DNA of 64,000 nucleotides from Nematostella vectensis (lineage: Eukaryota > Cnidaria > Anthozoa > Actiniaria > Edwardsiidae), in contig NC_064034.1 of NCBI RefSeq assembly GCF_932526225.1, forward strand, positions 4,450,001 to 4,514,000, given 5' to 3'. The translations under genes and the position numbers were made by a program. The notes below the pieces were generated by a model. That model searched no databases, was not told where the DNA came from, and worked only from the letters and a program-made list of their open reading frames with translations. The first letter of the stretch is position 1, and each line of letters opens with the position of its first letter. Below are positions 49,219 to 60,668 of the stretch, in pieces.

Positions 49219-52200
49219 AAAGAAGAGGAAGAAATTGATATCGAAGGGCTTGAAGAAGAAAATCAGTGGCCAGATTTAAAAGATGTTCTAAATAACCCAA
49301 GCAGTAGTACCATGTGAGTCCAAAATATTATTTTCATAACTATATCTTTCGCGCCCGTTAAACACACAGCAGGAGAACACCCATGATTTTTCGGTCTTCA
49401 TGACCGCCTTTAATTTTTTTTTACCAAAAATTCATTTTGTAATTCCAGTAAAACGAATGCACAAAGTCCTGGAAGTTCGTTTTTCACTGACTACTGTGAC
49501 TCAAACTCATGGATTTTAGAATCGAACTCGGTAAGTTGAAGCCGATAATATGAAAAAATGCATTACTTATATTTGTTTTGTTTTCGAAGCCGCAACATAG
49601 GACGTCAGGTGTTCGTTTATATTTTATGGAAAATATTACGCTGATGTCCTAGCAATAAGAAAGCGTATTCAAAATGAACATTCCCTACGCTAGCGTCCTA
49701 AACAGCTGCTGAATTGTTGTTGACCTTGTATAATATGATAATATGTGTTGCCCCAAACTGTGCAAGCGATGGCAGCATATTCATTTTGTTGACTGAAAAG
49801 ATGATGATACAATAAATCCTTTCTTTCTGATAGGTTTGGTCTTTAGATAATTGTGATGATGAAAAAAGCAGAGCAGCGATTGAGAAGATGATAATGGAGG
49901 AAGAGTATCTTTTGTTTAACAATATGGCATCCTGTTTAAGTGCTGTTAATTTAGCACTTGTCAAACATTTCAAGATAGTAGGCATATTTTAAATTTTCTT
50001 ATGATATTTCTCCTTATCATAACCACCATTACTATAACCACAGAAATCTGCTGGTTTATCCACACTATCACCCGGGGGGGGACTCAGCCTATGTTTGGGT
50101 ATAGGGGTGCCGCTGGGGGATTTGAAACCTGACCCTGTTTAGGATAAAAATTCTGAAAAAAAACCATACCCTGTTTAGGAAAACACCTTTGATTTTAGGA
50201 CCATGTTGCGAGGAAAAGCAAGGCAATCAGATCGGATAAAATCGGGTTGCGGGATCAGTGCTTATGAGTTTTAGCAAGACAACCAAATCGGTACCCTGTT
50301 TAAGGACAGCCTTGCTAATAAATTATGTACCCTGTTCAGGACAGCCTTGCTAATAAATTATGTACCCTGTTCAGGACAGAGAGGCCTGAAATATATACCC
50401 TGTTCAGGACAGAGAGGCCTGAAATGTATACCCTGTTCAGGACAGAGAGGCCTGAAATATATACCCTGTTCAGGACAGAGAGGCCTGAAATGTATACCCT
50501 GTTCAGGACAGAGAGGCCTGAAATGTATGCCCTGTTCAGGACAGAGAGGCCTGAAATGTATACCCTGTTCAGGACAGAGAGGCCTGAAATGTATACCCTG
50601 TTCAGGACAGAGAGGCCTGAAATGTATACCCTGTTCAGGACAGAGAGGCCTGAAATGTATACCCTGTTTAGGACAGAGAGGCCTGAAATGTATACCCTGT
50701 TCAGGACAGAGAGGCCTGAAATGTATACCCTGTTTAGGACAGAGAGGCCTGAAATGTATACCCTGTTTAGGACAGAGAGGCCTGAAATGTATACCCTGTT
50801 CAGGACAGAGAGGCCTGAAATGTATACCCTGTTTAGGACAGAGAGGCCTGAAATATATACCCTGTTCAGGACAGAGAGGCCTGAAATGTATACCCTGTTC
50901 AGGACAGAGAGGCCTGAAATGTATGCCCTGTTTAGGACAGAGAGGCCTGAAATATATACCCTGTTTTGGACAGAGAGGTCTGAAATATATACCCTGTTTT
51001 GGACAGAGAGGCCTGAAATATATACCCTGTTGAGGACAGAGAGGCCTGAAATATATACCCTGTTTAGGACAGAGAGGCCTGAGATATATACCCTGTTCAG
51101 GACAGAGAGGCCTGAAATATATACCCTGTTCAGGACAGAGAGGCCTGAGATATATTCCCTGTTCAGGACAGAGAGGCCTGAAATATATACCCTGTTCAGG
51201 ACAGAGGACCTGAAATATATACCCTGTTCAGGACAGAGAGGCCTGAAATGTATACCCTGTTCAGGACAGAGAGGCCTGAAATGTATACCCTGTTCAGGAC
51301 AGAGAGGCCTGAAATGTATACCCTGTTTAGGACAAAGAGGCCTGAGATATATACCCTGTTCAGGACAGAGAGGCCTGAATTGTATACCCTGTTTAGGACA
51401 AAGAGGCCTGAAATGTATACCCTGTTCAGGACAGAGAGGCCTGAAATGTATACCCTGTTCAGGACAGAGAGGCCTGAAATGTATGCCCTGTTTAGGACAG
51501 AGAGGCCTGAAATATATACCCTGTTTTGGACAGAGAGGCCTGAAATATATACCCTGTTGAGGACAGAGAGGCCTGAAATATATACCCTGTTTAGGACAGA
51601 GAGGCCTGAAATATATACCCTGTTCAGGACAGAGAGGCCTGAAATATATACCCTGTTCAGGACAGAGGACCTGAAATATATACCCTGTTCAGGACAGAGA
51701 GGCCTGAAATGTATACCCTGTTCAGGACAGAGAGGCCTGAAATGTATACCCTGTTCAGGACAGAGAGGCCTGAAATGTATACCCTGTTTAGGACAAAGAG
51801 GCCTGAGATATATACCCTGTTCAGGACAGAGAGGCCTGAAATGTATACCCTGTTTAGGACAAAGAGGCCTGAAATGTATACCCTGTTCAGGACAGAGAGG
51901 CCTGAAATGTATACCCTGTTCAGGACAGAGAGGCCTGAAATGTATACCCTGTTCAGGACAGAGAGGCCTGAAATGTATACCCTGTTCAGGACAGAGAGGC
52001 CTGAAATGTATGCCCTGTTTAGGACAGAGAGGCCTGAAATATATACCCTGTTTTGGACAGAGAGGCCTGAAATATATACCCTGTTGAGGACAGAGAGGCC
52101 TGAAATATATACCCTGTTTAGGACAGAGAGGCCTGAAATATATACCCTGTTCAGGACAGAGAGGCCTGAAATATATACCCTGTTCAGGACAGAGGACCTG

Positions 52201-55200
52201 AAATATATACCCTGTTCAGGACAGAGAGGCCTGAAATGTATACCCTGTTCAGGACAGAGAGGCCTGAAATGTATACCCTGTTCAGGACAGAGAGGCCTGA
52301 AATGTATACCCTGTTTAGGACAAAGAGGCCTGAGATATATACCCTGTTCAGGACAGAGAGGCCTGAAATGTATACCCTGTTTAGGACAAAGAGGCCTGAA
52401 ATGTATACCCTGTTCAGGACAGAGAGGCCTGAAATGTATACCCTGTTCAGGACAGAGAGGCCTGAAATATATACCCTGTTTAGGACAGAGAGGCCTGAGA
52501 TATATACCCTGTTCAGGACAGAGAGGCCTGAAATATATACCCTGTTCAGGACAGAGAGGCCTGAAATATATACCCTGTTTAGGACAGAGAGGCCTGAAAT
52601 ATATACCCTGTTCAGGACAGAGAGGCCTGAAATATATACCCTGTTCAGGACAGAGAGGCCTGAAATGTATGCCCTGTTTAGGACAGAGAGGTTAAAACCA
52701 TAGCCTGTCTAGCGGCATGCCCCGTATGGCCCATATAAGGGAGTACCCCCCCCCCCCCCCGACCTCACACTTCTGGTACCAAGGGTGCTTATTTCATTTT
52801 AAGTGTGGCAAATGGTTAATCCAAGAAATTCGGAGGCTACAAGAAGTTTGTGTTGAAAAATTCAAGAAAACAAGATCTTGCTTTTCCAAAGATCCAGGAA
52901 TGTGAAGTTGAAACTTTAAAATCCAAGAATTCAAGATGCCTAGTAAAATTTGGTGAGAAAATCAATATTTCTTGGTACCATTTGGCACCATTATATTTTG
53001 GATCACGATGGGGGCATTTGTTTGAAAGGGGGTGCTCATTAAAGGGGGTACTAAATTCAAAGTCTGATTCACATATTGATGTAATTTAATGAATTGCATT
53101 AAATACCTTTTCAATGCAAGGCCTTATCCGCACTGTACATACTTTATATTTAAGTGATAATATTTTATGTCTTGTAAGGGAGCACTTATTCAAGAGGGAT
53201 GCATATTTCAAGGTGCCCAAGTTCTTTATATTGCCTTAACAAACTATTGCAGGCTGTACTCTCATGGTTATGGCAGAATGCTAGAAGTCCCTACTACCCC
53301 TGTTATAGCTTCAGGTATATCCGTTTGCTTGGTAATCTGTCTATGATAGGTGTTTTGATAGATATTTGATAATCTTTCAGAAATACCAACATCAACTGCA
53401 AGAGCAAAAAAGTAAGTTCTAGCTTACAATTTTTATTTGCAGTTTTTTTATATGAACCTTTTTTATAAGAACTTCCAGCCTGAGATTTCACCAAATTCTA
53501 AGAACATGCTAAGAACATGCAGGGGCTCAGATAGCTCAGAAAAAAAATTATTCTTTTGTCCTGATGCATTCTAAAATGCAGAATCAAATTGTGCTCATAG
53601 TAACAACCTTATTATTGCAATTAATCATAAATGTAATTCTCTTCCTCATAATTTATTGGGTATTATATTCTTATATACACTAAAATTTAAGAACATCGTT
53701 AAGAACATATTCAGTCTTAAAATGTCACAAAAATAAGAACAGCCCAGCCTCAACTAAAAATGAGACGTTCTTATAAAAAAAAGTGTGTTAAGGAAAGCCA
53801 CTCTTGGATATAAAGTCGAGTTACATATATCTGTGTACTGTAAACTGTTTCTGGGCCAAAAAAAAAGCATGCAGGCACTAGATCTTAAAATCAGTTATGT
53901 AACTGGTATGGCTATAGCCAGTGCGTTGTGGTCAGAAAGTGTAAAGTGAAGCACAAGCCCCATTTTGCATATTGTATTTTAAAAGTTATCTTACATCTGT
54001 AGATGTGTAGGGGATTAAAAAATGATGCTGTGTCATTTTATGTCTTAGACCAAAGTTAAAGAAGCCAACTGTGGTGGAGGAAAGTCGCCCCTCACACCGG
54101 AAACCATGGACCAAGGAAGAGCAGGATTTGTTCATGGAGGGTTTGGTTAGCTGACTACTTCCATTTTTTTTTAAATTGAGATTGAGATCAAGAGAGGCAG
54201 AGTACTTGCCTTTTGATATTCATATTTGTTGCATTGTTTAGAAATTACATGGGAGAAGTTGGACTCGAATTGCTACCATGATACCAACACGCACAGTTCT
54301 GCAAGTAAAAAACTATGCCAACCAGTATTTCAGGAACAAGGTATGCTAACTAATTCCGCTTGGATTCAATTCTTGCATCTTATTAATTCATGTCTATATT
54401 ACCCCAACAGCATAAAGTAGCTGTGCCAGCCAAGCAAGAAGACACTAGGACATCAAGACCAAGCACTGCCACCACTGATAGCCAAGAACAAAGTCACTGT
54501 GTAGGAATAGGGATGAGTCTCATTGATTCTGGGGCATGTGTTCGTATTGAAAACACTAGTGATGATGAGGAGGAAGTTGATATTGATGGGGATATAGATG
54601 TTAATCCCTCACCAGGTTAGTTTGGTTCCCTTTTATAAGTCCCCTTTATGCTCAATCCTTTCCCTTAGGATGTAAAATTTGCTTTTTGGTTTGCTTCCCC
54701 TTAGAGTGTTCAACATTTACTCACCTTATTTCAGTAGATGGTGCAGCTTTCCCTCGGAGTGTTAATGGAGGACTTGTTAAGGAGAAAGAAGAGGACAGCT
54801 ATAATAACGAGGTACTGACTCCCAGTAGCGGATCTAGGGGGAGGGTTTAAGGGGGTTTAACCCCCCCCCTTTGGGCTGCCAAAAAGCGATACTGTATGTA
54901 ACAAAAAAATCCCCCCTCCCCCCTTTGTCACTGAGCCAAAGCTCCCCTTTAGCGAAAAGCTTGATCCACCATGGACTCCAGTCCACATGCTTTTCCCTTT
55001 TGCCCATTCCTTAAGCTTTTTTTTTATTGAGCTACTTGATGACTGAAAATAGTGAATTTAAAAGGGATCATTGCCTGCCTTTTTTATAGATCTCATTGAG
55101 TGAGGAAGATCCAACAGACGACCTATCATCTCAGTGTCTTACTGGGTTGTCTGCCATGCCTATTAGCCGTGCGGACACACAACTCAACTCTATACAATCT

Positions 55201-58200
55201 GACCAATCAAAAGCTCAAAGCCTAACTATAACGTCTGCCACAGAAATCAACTGTGCAGACAACCACCTGACCTCGACTTCATGTGAGCAATCAGACGCCA
55301 ACCACTTAGCACTGTTGTCTCTTTCCAATGATGAAACTCTCCAGTGCTTTGATAACGAGAAAATCAATGAAAACATTTCATTGAATGTGGACAGTCATGA
55401 ATCGACAAATTTGCTAACTGAAAAGGTGGAAACCAGTACTCAAAAAAGGGAACGAGATAATTTTGGCCATGGTAATTCGGGTGGCCTTGGTTTGCATGTT
55501 TGTAGCCCTGACGTTATCCAGCAGGATAGCCTGACACCACGTGACATACAAGGCGCCGGCTTCTCATGTGATGACCAAAGCCCTGTTGACACGAACTGCT
55601 CACGTGATGACCAAAGCCCTGTTGGCACGAACTGCTCACGTGATGACCAAAGCCCTGTGGACACCAGCTGCCCACGTGATGACCAAAGCCCTGTTGGCAC
55701 GAGCTGCTCACGTGATGACCAAAGCCCTGTTGGCACGAGCTGCTCACGTGATGACCAAAGCCCTGTTGGCACGAACTGCTCACGTGATGACCAAACCCCT
55801 GCTGGCACGAACTGCCCACGTGATGACCAAAGCCCTGTTGACACGAGCTGCTCACAAGATGATGAAAGTCCTGTTGGCACGAACTGCCCACGTGATGACC
55901 AAAGTCCTGTTGGCACGAACTGCTCACAAGATGATCAAAGTCTTGTTGGCACGATCAGCTCACGTGATGACAAAACCACTGCTGGCACGAGCTACTCACG
56001 TGATGATCAATGCCCCGTTGCAACCAATGGGGAATCAACTGTTGAGATCTCAACAGGAACATGTGAGAGGGGTTCGCATGAACAATCAGGTGAAATCCTC
56101 GATATTCTTAACTTGAGGATCAACCGAGATGTCATCCTTGACGTAGAAAAGGCCGCAAACAAGGAATTCTTCATGGGACGATCCTTGAAAACCCCAGCTC
56201 GGTATCTGAAAATTCGAAACTATATACTAGACATGTGGGATAGGTGTAAACCGAGTTACTTATTTAAGACCTCTGTAAGGTCTGGGCTACGTAACTGCGG
56301 GGACGTGAATTCAATTGGCCGGGTACACTCGTTCCTTGAAGATGCTGAACTTATCAACGTCGGTTGCCCAGAGAGGCCTAGGCCTAAGATTCGTCACACG
56401 AGTGAGACTGAGCCCGACAAAGTCGAGAGTCCTGCCCCCATTGAGTCATGGGTAAACTTTTTGCGGCCTCGTAAGCGGCGCATCCGTCACGACGAGGGAA
56501 ACTGGGTCGAGGACACAGACACGGAGGGATTCACGATTGCTGTAAGTTCGGTTTTGCATCTATGTCAGCACGTAAGTTATTCGTATTTACCACCGCACTT
56601 TGTAGGCATTTGCGTGGCCAGTTTACTTACGTACAAGTTCAAAACTGGGTAAAACCAGAAACCCAACCATCTGTCAAAGGCTGTCAACAATTTGAAGTAG
56701 TGTTACTGGCTATTGTTTATCGTCATGTTAGGTTTGAATGGTATTACTGTTTAGTACATAAAGCGTCGCCTGCATGTCTCCTAGCTTAGCCACCCAGAGA
56801 GACATTGTAGCGCTCCAAATCTTGTAGCAGCGACAAAGAAATGTTTCTCGGATAGTTGAGAAACATTTCGTGTCTCGCTCTAAAAAAATTGTCGCGCACT
56901 ACATGTTTTTGGAGGTGACTAAACTACGAAACATTTAGGAGACATGTCGCGCTCGACTACTATAGCCAGGCCTATAGTAGTGAGAAAATGTGCAAAATAC
57001 TTGCATTTTTGTTGTTGTTGTGCGCTTGAAACGTACCATGCGCTGCCTCACAGTGTTGTCTTACTTGACTTAAAGCACCTAAACGGAAATGAAGGCGAGG
57101 AACAGCACAGTTACACCACCCCAAGGCCTGCAATAGCGACACGGAAAACCAAGGTCCCAAGGACCAAGTCCTTTTACGATCCTTTCAAGCTAGTGCCTTA
57201 CCGAAACTTCCCGTCAAGCAGCGCGGAACCTTTCCACGTAGCCCTCCAATCAGATGCGCTGATTGTGATGGATGTGCATGCGCACTTATCTACCACGGAG
57301 GTGATTGGTCTGTTGGGAGGAACTTACTCACGTGACAATCGAGTTTTGCAGGTACGGGCGCGCCATTGAAACGTACTTTCAATGGCCAGTACTTTGAATA
57401 AGCCGTACTTTCAATTAACCAGTAACCAAATGTAGTTTCCAGTGAGTGTAGGTCAAAGCATACAGATTAATGAGATTAATATAACTGGTTCGGTCAATGT
57501 TGTTCGTTGAATTGTAAGCGTCTATCTTCCTCGAATAAAAGGTTGCTTTATGTTGAAATACCCGCTTTAGCATTTCGGGTTATAGATCAGCAATCTATTT
57601 CATTTCGTTGTTTACATGAAGCTGATTAAACGTGTGTCGGGGTTTTCTTTTTTCGCCCTGAAGTTATTGTGAAATCAGACTCTGTTCCGATATATGCTGT
57701 CAACCTCAACAATATCTGCCTATAACTTTCGTGGCATCGTCTTTCTTTATCCCTTTAAATTATGATTTGGCAAATCAAGCCTTCCAGCTAAAACCAAGAT
57801 AGAGTGGGGAGATCCTTTTTCTTAAATCATCACCGGATGTGTTTTTAGGTGCTCCGCGCTACTCCGTGCAGAAGTCTTAGTACCAGCATGCAATGTGAGA
57901 TGGACCCTGTCTCGCAGACCCAGGCTTCGGAAAAGCTCGCCTCCAAAGGAATGGCCGTGGTGGGCTGGTACCACTCACACCCGACATTCGCGCCCAATCC
58001 CTCTGTTCGAGATATTGAAACCCAAGCCAAGTTTCAGGTCAGATTTATTTTAGGAAAAGTGAACCGTATTGATTTTCTCTATCATCTAGCAGTTTGTGAG
58101 AATTGAAATGTACATTTTGCAGGAGTGGTTTGCCAAGGGAGGTGCGGCGTTCATAGGCGTCATCGTAAGTCCATACAATTACGTCAACACATCCAACCAA

Positions 58201-59673
58201 TCGCAAATCAAATGCCTGACAGTTAGCCAGGAGTGCACAACCGCTGAGCAGCAAAGAGTGCCGTTCCAGTTTGACTATGAGATCCTGGAGCGGACTACGG
58301 ACTCTGTGGACGTGGTCGGATGCATAAATGAACTGGAGGCAGAATACAGACACTATGGCTTGTGAGTAAATGTTAGGAGTTCATAGTAATTGTAAAAGTG
58401 TTTGAGGTTGGTAAAAAGTATATAGAGTCACATTACAAGCATCGCGTTAACTCACTTGACGTCATTTACGTTTTTTTGTGGTGAAACACTATTGTCTCTT
58501 GTGTATGACAAACATGCCAGGCACTTCAAATGTCAAGTTATTCACTGTCACTCAGTGGTGGTTATTCACTGTAAAATGCCTGGTCAATCATTGTCAAATT
58601 CCACGTCATGCCTGGTCACTGGGTGTCAAATGCCTGGTCACTGAATGTCAAATCCCTGGTCACTCATTGTCAAATGCCTGGTCACTTAGTGTCAAATGCC
58701 TGGTCACTGAGTGTCAAATGCCTGGTCACTGAGTGTCAAATGCCAGGTCATTAGATGTCAAATGCCTGGTCACTAATTGTCAAATGCCAGGTCATTAGAT
58801 GTCAAATGCCTGGTCACTCATTGTCAAATGCTAAATCATTAGATGTCAAATGCCTGGTCACTCATTGTCAAATACCAGGTCATTAGATGTCAAATGCCTG
58901 GTCACTTATTGTCAAATGCCAGGTCATTAGATGTCAAATGCCTGGTCACTAAGTGTCAAATGCCTGGTCACTCATTGTCAAATGCCACGTCATTAGATGT
59001 CAAATACTAAATATTGTGTCACTCATTGACAAATGCCAGGTCATTAGATGTCAAATGCCTGGTCACTCATTGTCAAATGCCAGGTCATTAGATGTCAAAT
59101 GCCAGGTCATTAGATGTCAAATACTAAATATTGAGTCACTCAGTTTAAGAGGTAAGAATACAGACGCCGTGTTCTTAAGGGTACAAAAGAAGACCTACTT
59201 CATGACGAAATATCACTAGATGACGAAATATCACTATGTTGCATTGCCATAATAACCCATTTCTGTATTATTTCAGTCGCATGCCAATGACGCGTCGCTA
59301 TAGCAACTCCTCGCCCTTCACGGCTCTCGACAAGCTAATGGACTCGATTCGTGCTCGATTCCGCGGCTCGGACGATGACAAAGAAGACTTCATTAGTGAG
59401 CTAATGGAGCTCTTTTCAAACGACAACTGGGACAATGATCATCACGAAGAAAAAAAGAACGAGGGGGCGAATTACGAAGAGATAAGGCAGGATATGATGA
59501 TCAAGGACGGGACTTCTGGTACTGGTGCGGTCCTATCGAGCGATGACGGGCCCTTCGAAGAGAGCGCGGGGGAAGTCGGTAGAGATGAGGGAACGTTCAA
59601 GGTAGACACAGGAGATAGACTGAAAAGCGGAGACTTAGATTCAATGGCAGAAGCAGTGTTACAAAATGGATGA
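49210..59673 (+). CDS. MYSM1: histone H2A deubiquitinase MYSM1 (SANT-SWIRM-MPN)
   Basis: Fourteen exons: 49210-49313, 49449-49530, 49834-49904, 53253-53314, 53381-53411, 54049-54145, 54242-54340, 54411-54615, 54735-54811, 55090-56541, 57076-57351, 57849-58037, 58123-58361 and 59277-59673. They sum to 3381 nt (1126 residues) in one frame. MYSM1 removes mono-ubiquitin from histone H2A. The N terminus is acidic ([10 protein letters not shown]). The SANT/Myb domain runs from [15 protein letters not shown] to [15 protein letters not shown]. An acidic [13 protein letters not shown] segment follows, then a long Ser/Asp-rich insert with 12-residue repeats. The SWIRM domain contains [20 protein letters not shown] and [18 protein letters not shown]. 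The MPN+ metalloprotease domain has its zinc-binding JAMM motif intact ([17 protein letters not shown]) and SPYN. It is longer than human MYSM1 (about 828 residues), largely because of exon 10. Intron 3 looks U12-type. Confidence 0.93.
50071..52758. mobile_element. inverted-repeat element hosting a large minisatellite
   Basis: The left end (GGGGGGGACTCAGCC, then TATAGGGGTGCCGCT) and the reverse complement of the right end (GGGGGGGTACTCCC, then ATACGGGGCATGCCGCT) are alike, so the minisatellite appears to lie between diverged terminal inverted repeats. Non-array versions of the internal unit (CCCTGTTTAGGA) occur near the left end. I infer a MITE whose inner repeat expanded. It lies inside MYSM1 intron 3. 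Confidence 0.6.
50368..52693 (+). repeat. 33-bp minisatellite with higher-order structure, about 70 copies
   Basis: The unit reads CCCTGTTCAGGACAGAGAGG then CCTGAAATGTATA (33 bp). Variants include TTTAGG or TTTTGG for TTCAGG and ATATA for TGTATA. A one-base-shorter variant (CAGAGGACCTG) recurs near 51207, 51668 and 52195, spaced 461 and 527 bp (14x33-1 and 16x33-1), marking higher-order blocks. Because 33 is a multiple of three, long open frames run through it (11-residue period such as [11 protein letters not shown]), but the one-base variants break them. Intronic position makes coding use unlikely. Confidence 0.95.
55574..56020 (+). repeat. 36-bp coding repeat in MYSM1 exon 10
   Basis: About 12 tandem units of CACGTGATGACCAAAGCCCT plus GTTGGCACGAACTGCT and variants encode the dodecapeptide [12 protein letters not shown]. 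The repeats sit in the linker between the SANT and SWIRM domains and explain part of the extra length of this MYSM1. Confidence 0.95.
58520..59145. repeat. about 20-bp tandem repeat in MYSM1 intron 13
   Basis: Roughly 28 units of TGTCAAATGCCTGGTCACT and the variant TGTCAAATGCCAGGTCATTA. The variants alternate as a 41-bp dimer over much of the array. It starts about 160 bp past the exon and does not touch the donor. Confidence 0.9.
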
Positions 59674-60668
59674 GAAAAAAAACCATTGTACCAGAATGCT
59701 TGACACGACCTTCAACATTCAAATTATTATTTAAAGATTACACGTCAGAAAAACTGGCGCTTTTATCGCTATAAATGGAGAAATCATACGAGTAAATATT
59801 ATTTATGTAAGCTGGGAGAAGAAATTTAATTTTATCAATAAATCAATTGTATTATACAGAGAGGAGTAATCCTGATAAAATCGAATTTAGCCTTGTCTAT
59901 TGTAAGGGTTGACTGATCGTATTGTTAGGTTCGTATTGTTAGGTACGGCTGACTGATCTTTCTGGAGTATGTGTCAAAATAGGAAGCAAACAGGCTACAT
60001 TAAATAGCTATTTTCGTTGTTAAACCATATAATTTCGGTGCATCCAATTCCTTTCAGGACGAAACTTGTTACTAATGTTACCCATGCTTTCTTTTTCACC
60101 AACGTTGCCATGATAACCACAGTGCTAAAGCGATCGAAACCTCTTTTAGAATGATTTCTTTCGTTCGAGTTTTTTAACGCATTTCTGTTTAACCAAATAA
60201 TAACATCCCGAATCATCTAGACTTAAAAAGGTTTCTCACGGTTCTTCGCATGACACATGGCTTAGCGTGGTTGGAAATTTTCCGGTCTTATTGTTGCAAG
60301 GAAAAAAGAAAAACAAAGAAAAGTAAATACCTAAGTTTACATGAAAAAAATATTGAATATTTTTCTTTGGAAAAATTTGATTTTTTTCCGGAATACAATT
60401 GGGTAAAGTACACGGCTGTACTCTCTTTGGACGCTTATCGAAAACAGGATGTTTGAAAAGAAAAGTCAATTTACTGCGTGAATGACAAAGTAGCACTATC
60501 GTACGCTTCATTTGAATCCAATTTCGATTGAGTCGTTTAGAATAGATGTCTGAAGCTGTGGCCTTTGACATGCCCATTGAATAATTTATATGTTCTTATT
60601 GATATTGTTGATATTTTGCGTCGCGATCCTCATGCAGAACAGTGCGCATTTGACTCAAAGTCGCTACG
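59674..60668. other. MYSM1 3' flank and intergenic
   Basis: AATAAA at 59837-59842, about 165 bp past the MYSM1 stop, is the likely polyadenylation signal. No gene is recognisable between there and 60669. Confidence 0.45.

Noticed and set aside
50325-52703. Frames of up to 411 codons with an 11-residue period, resembling a repetitive structural protein
   Set aside because: The 33-bp unit is a multiple of three, so frames stay open by arithmetic. One-base-short variants break every frame, and the array lies inside MYSM1 intron 3 and a transposon-like element.
53381-53411. Splicing MYSM1 exon 3 directly to the 31-nt exon
   Set aside because: Phase does not fit into the SANT domain; adding the 62-nt exon at 53253 restores it.
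55440-55927. Minus-strand Cys/His-rich repeat frames and a plus-strand Ala-rich repeat frame
   Set aside because: Alternate-frame translations of the 36-bp repeat in MYSM1 exon 10, whose own frame is fixed by the SWIRM domain.
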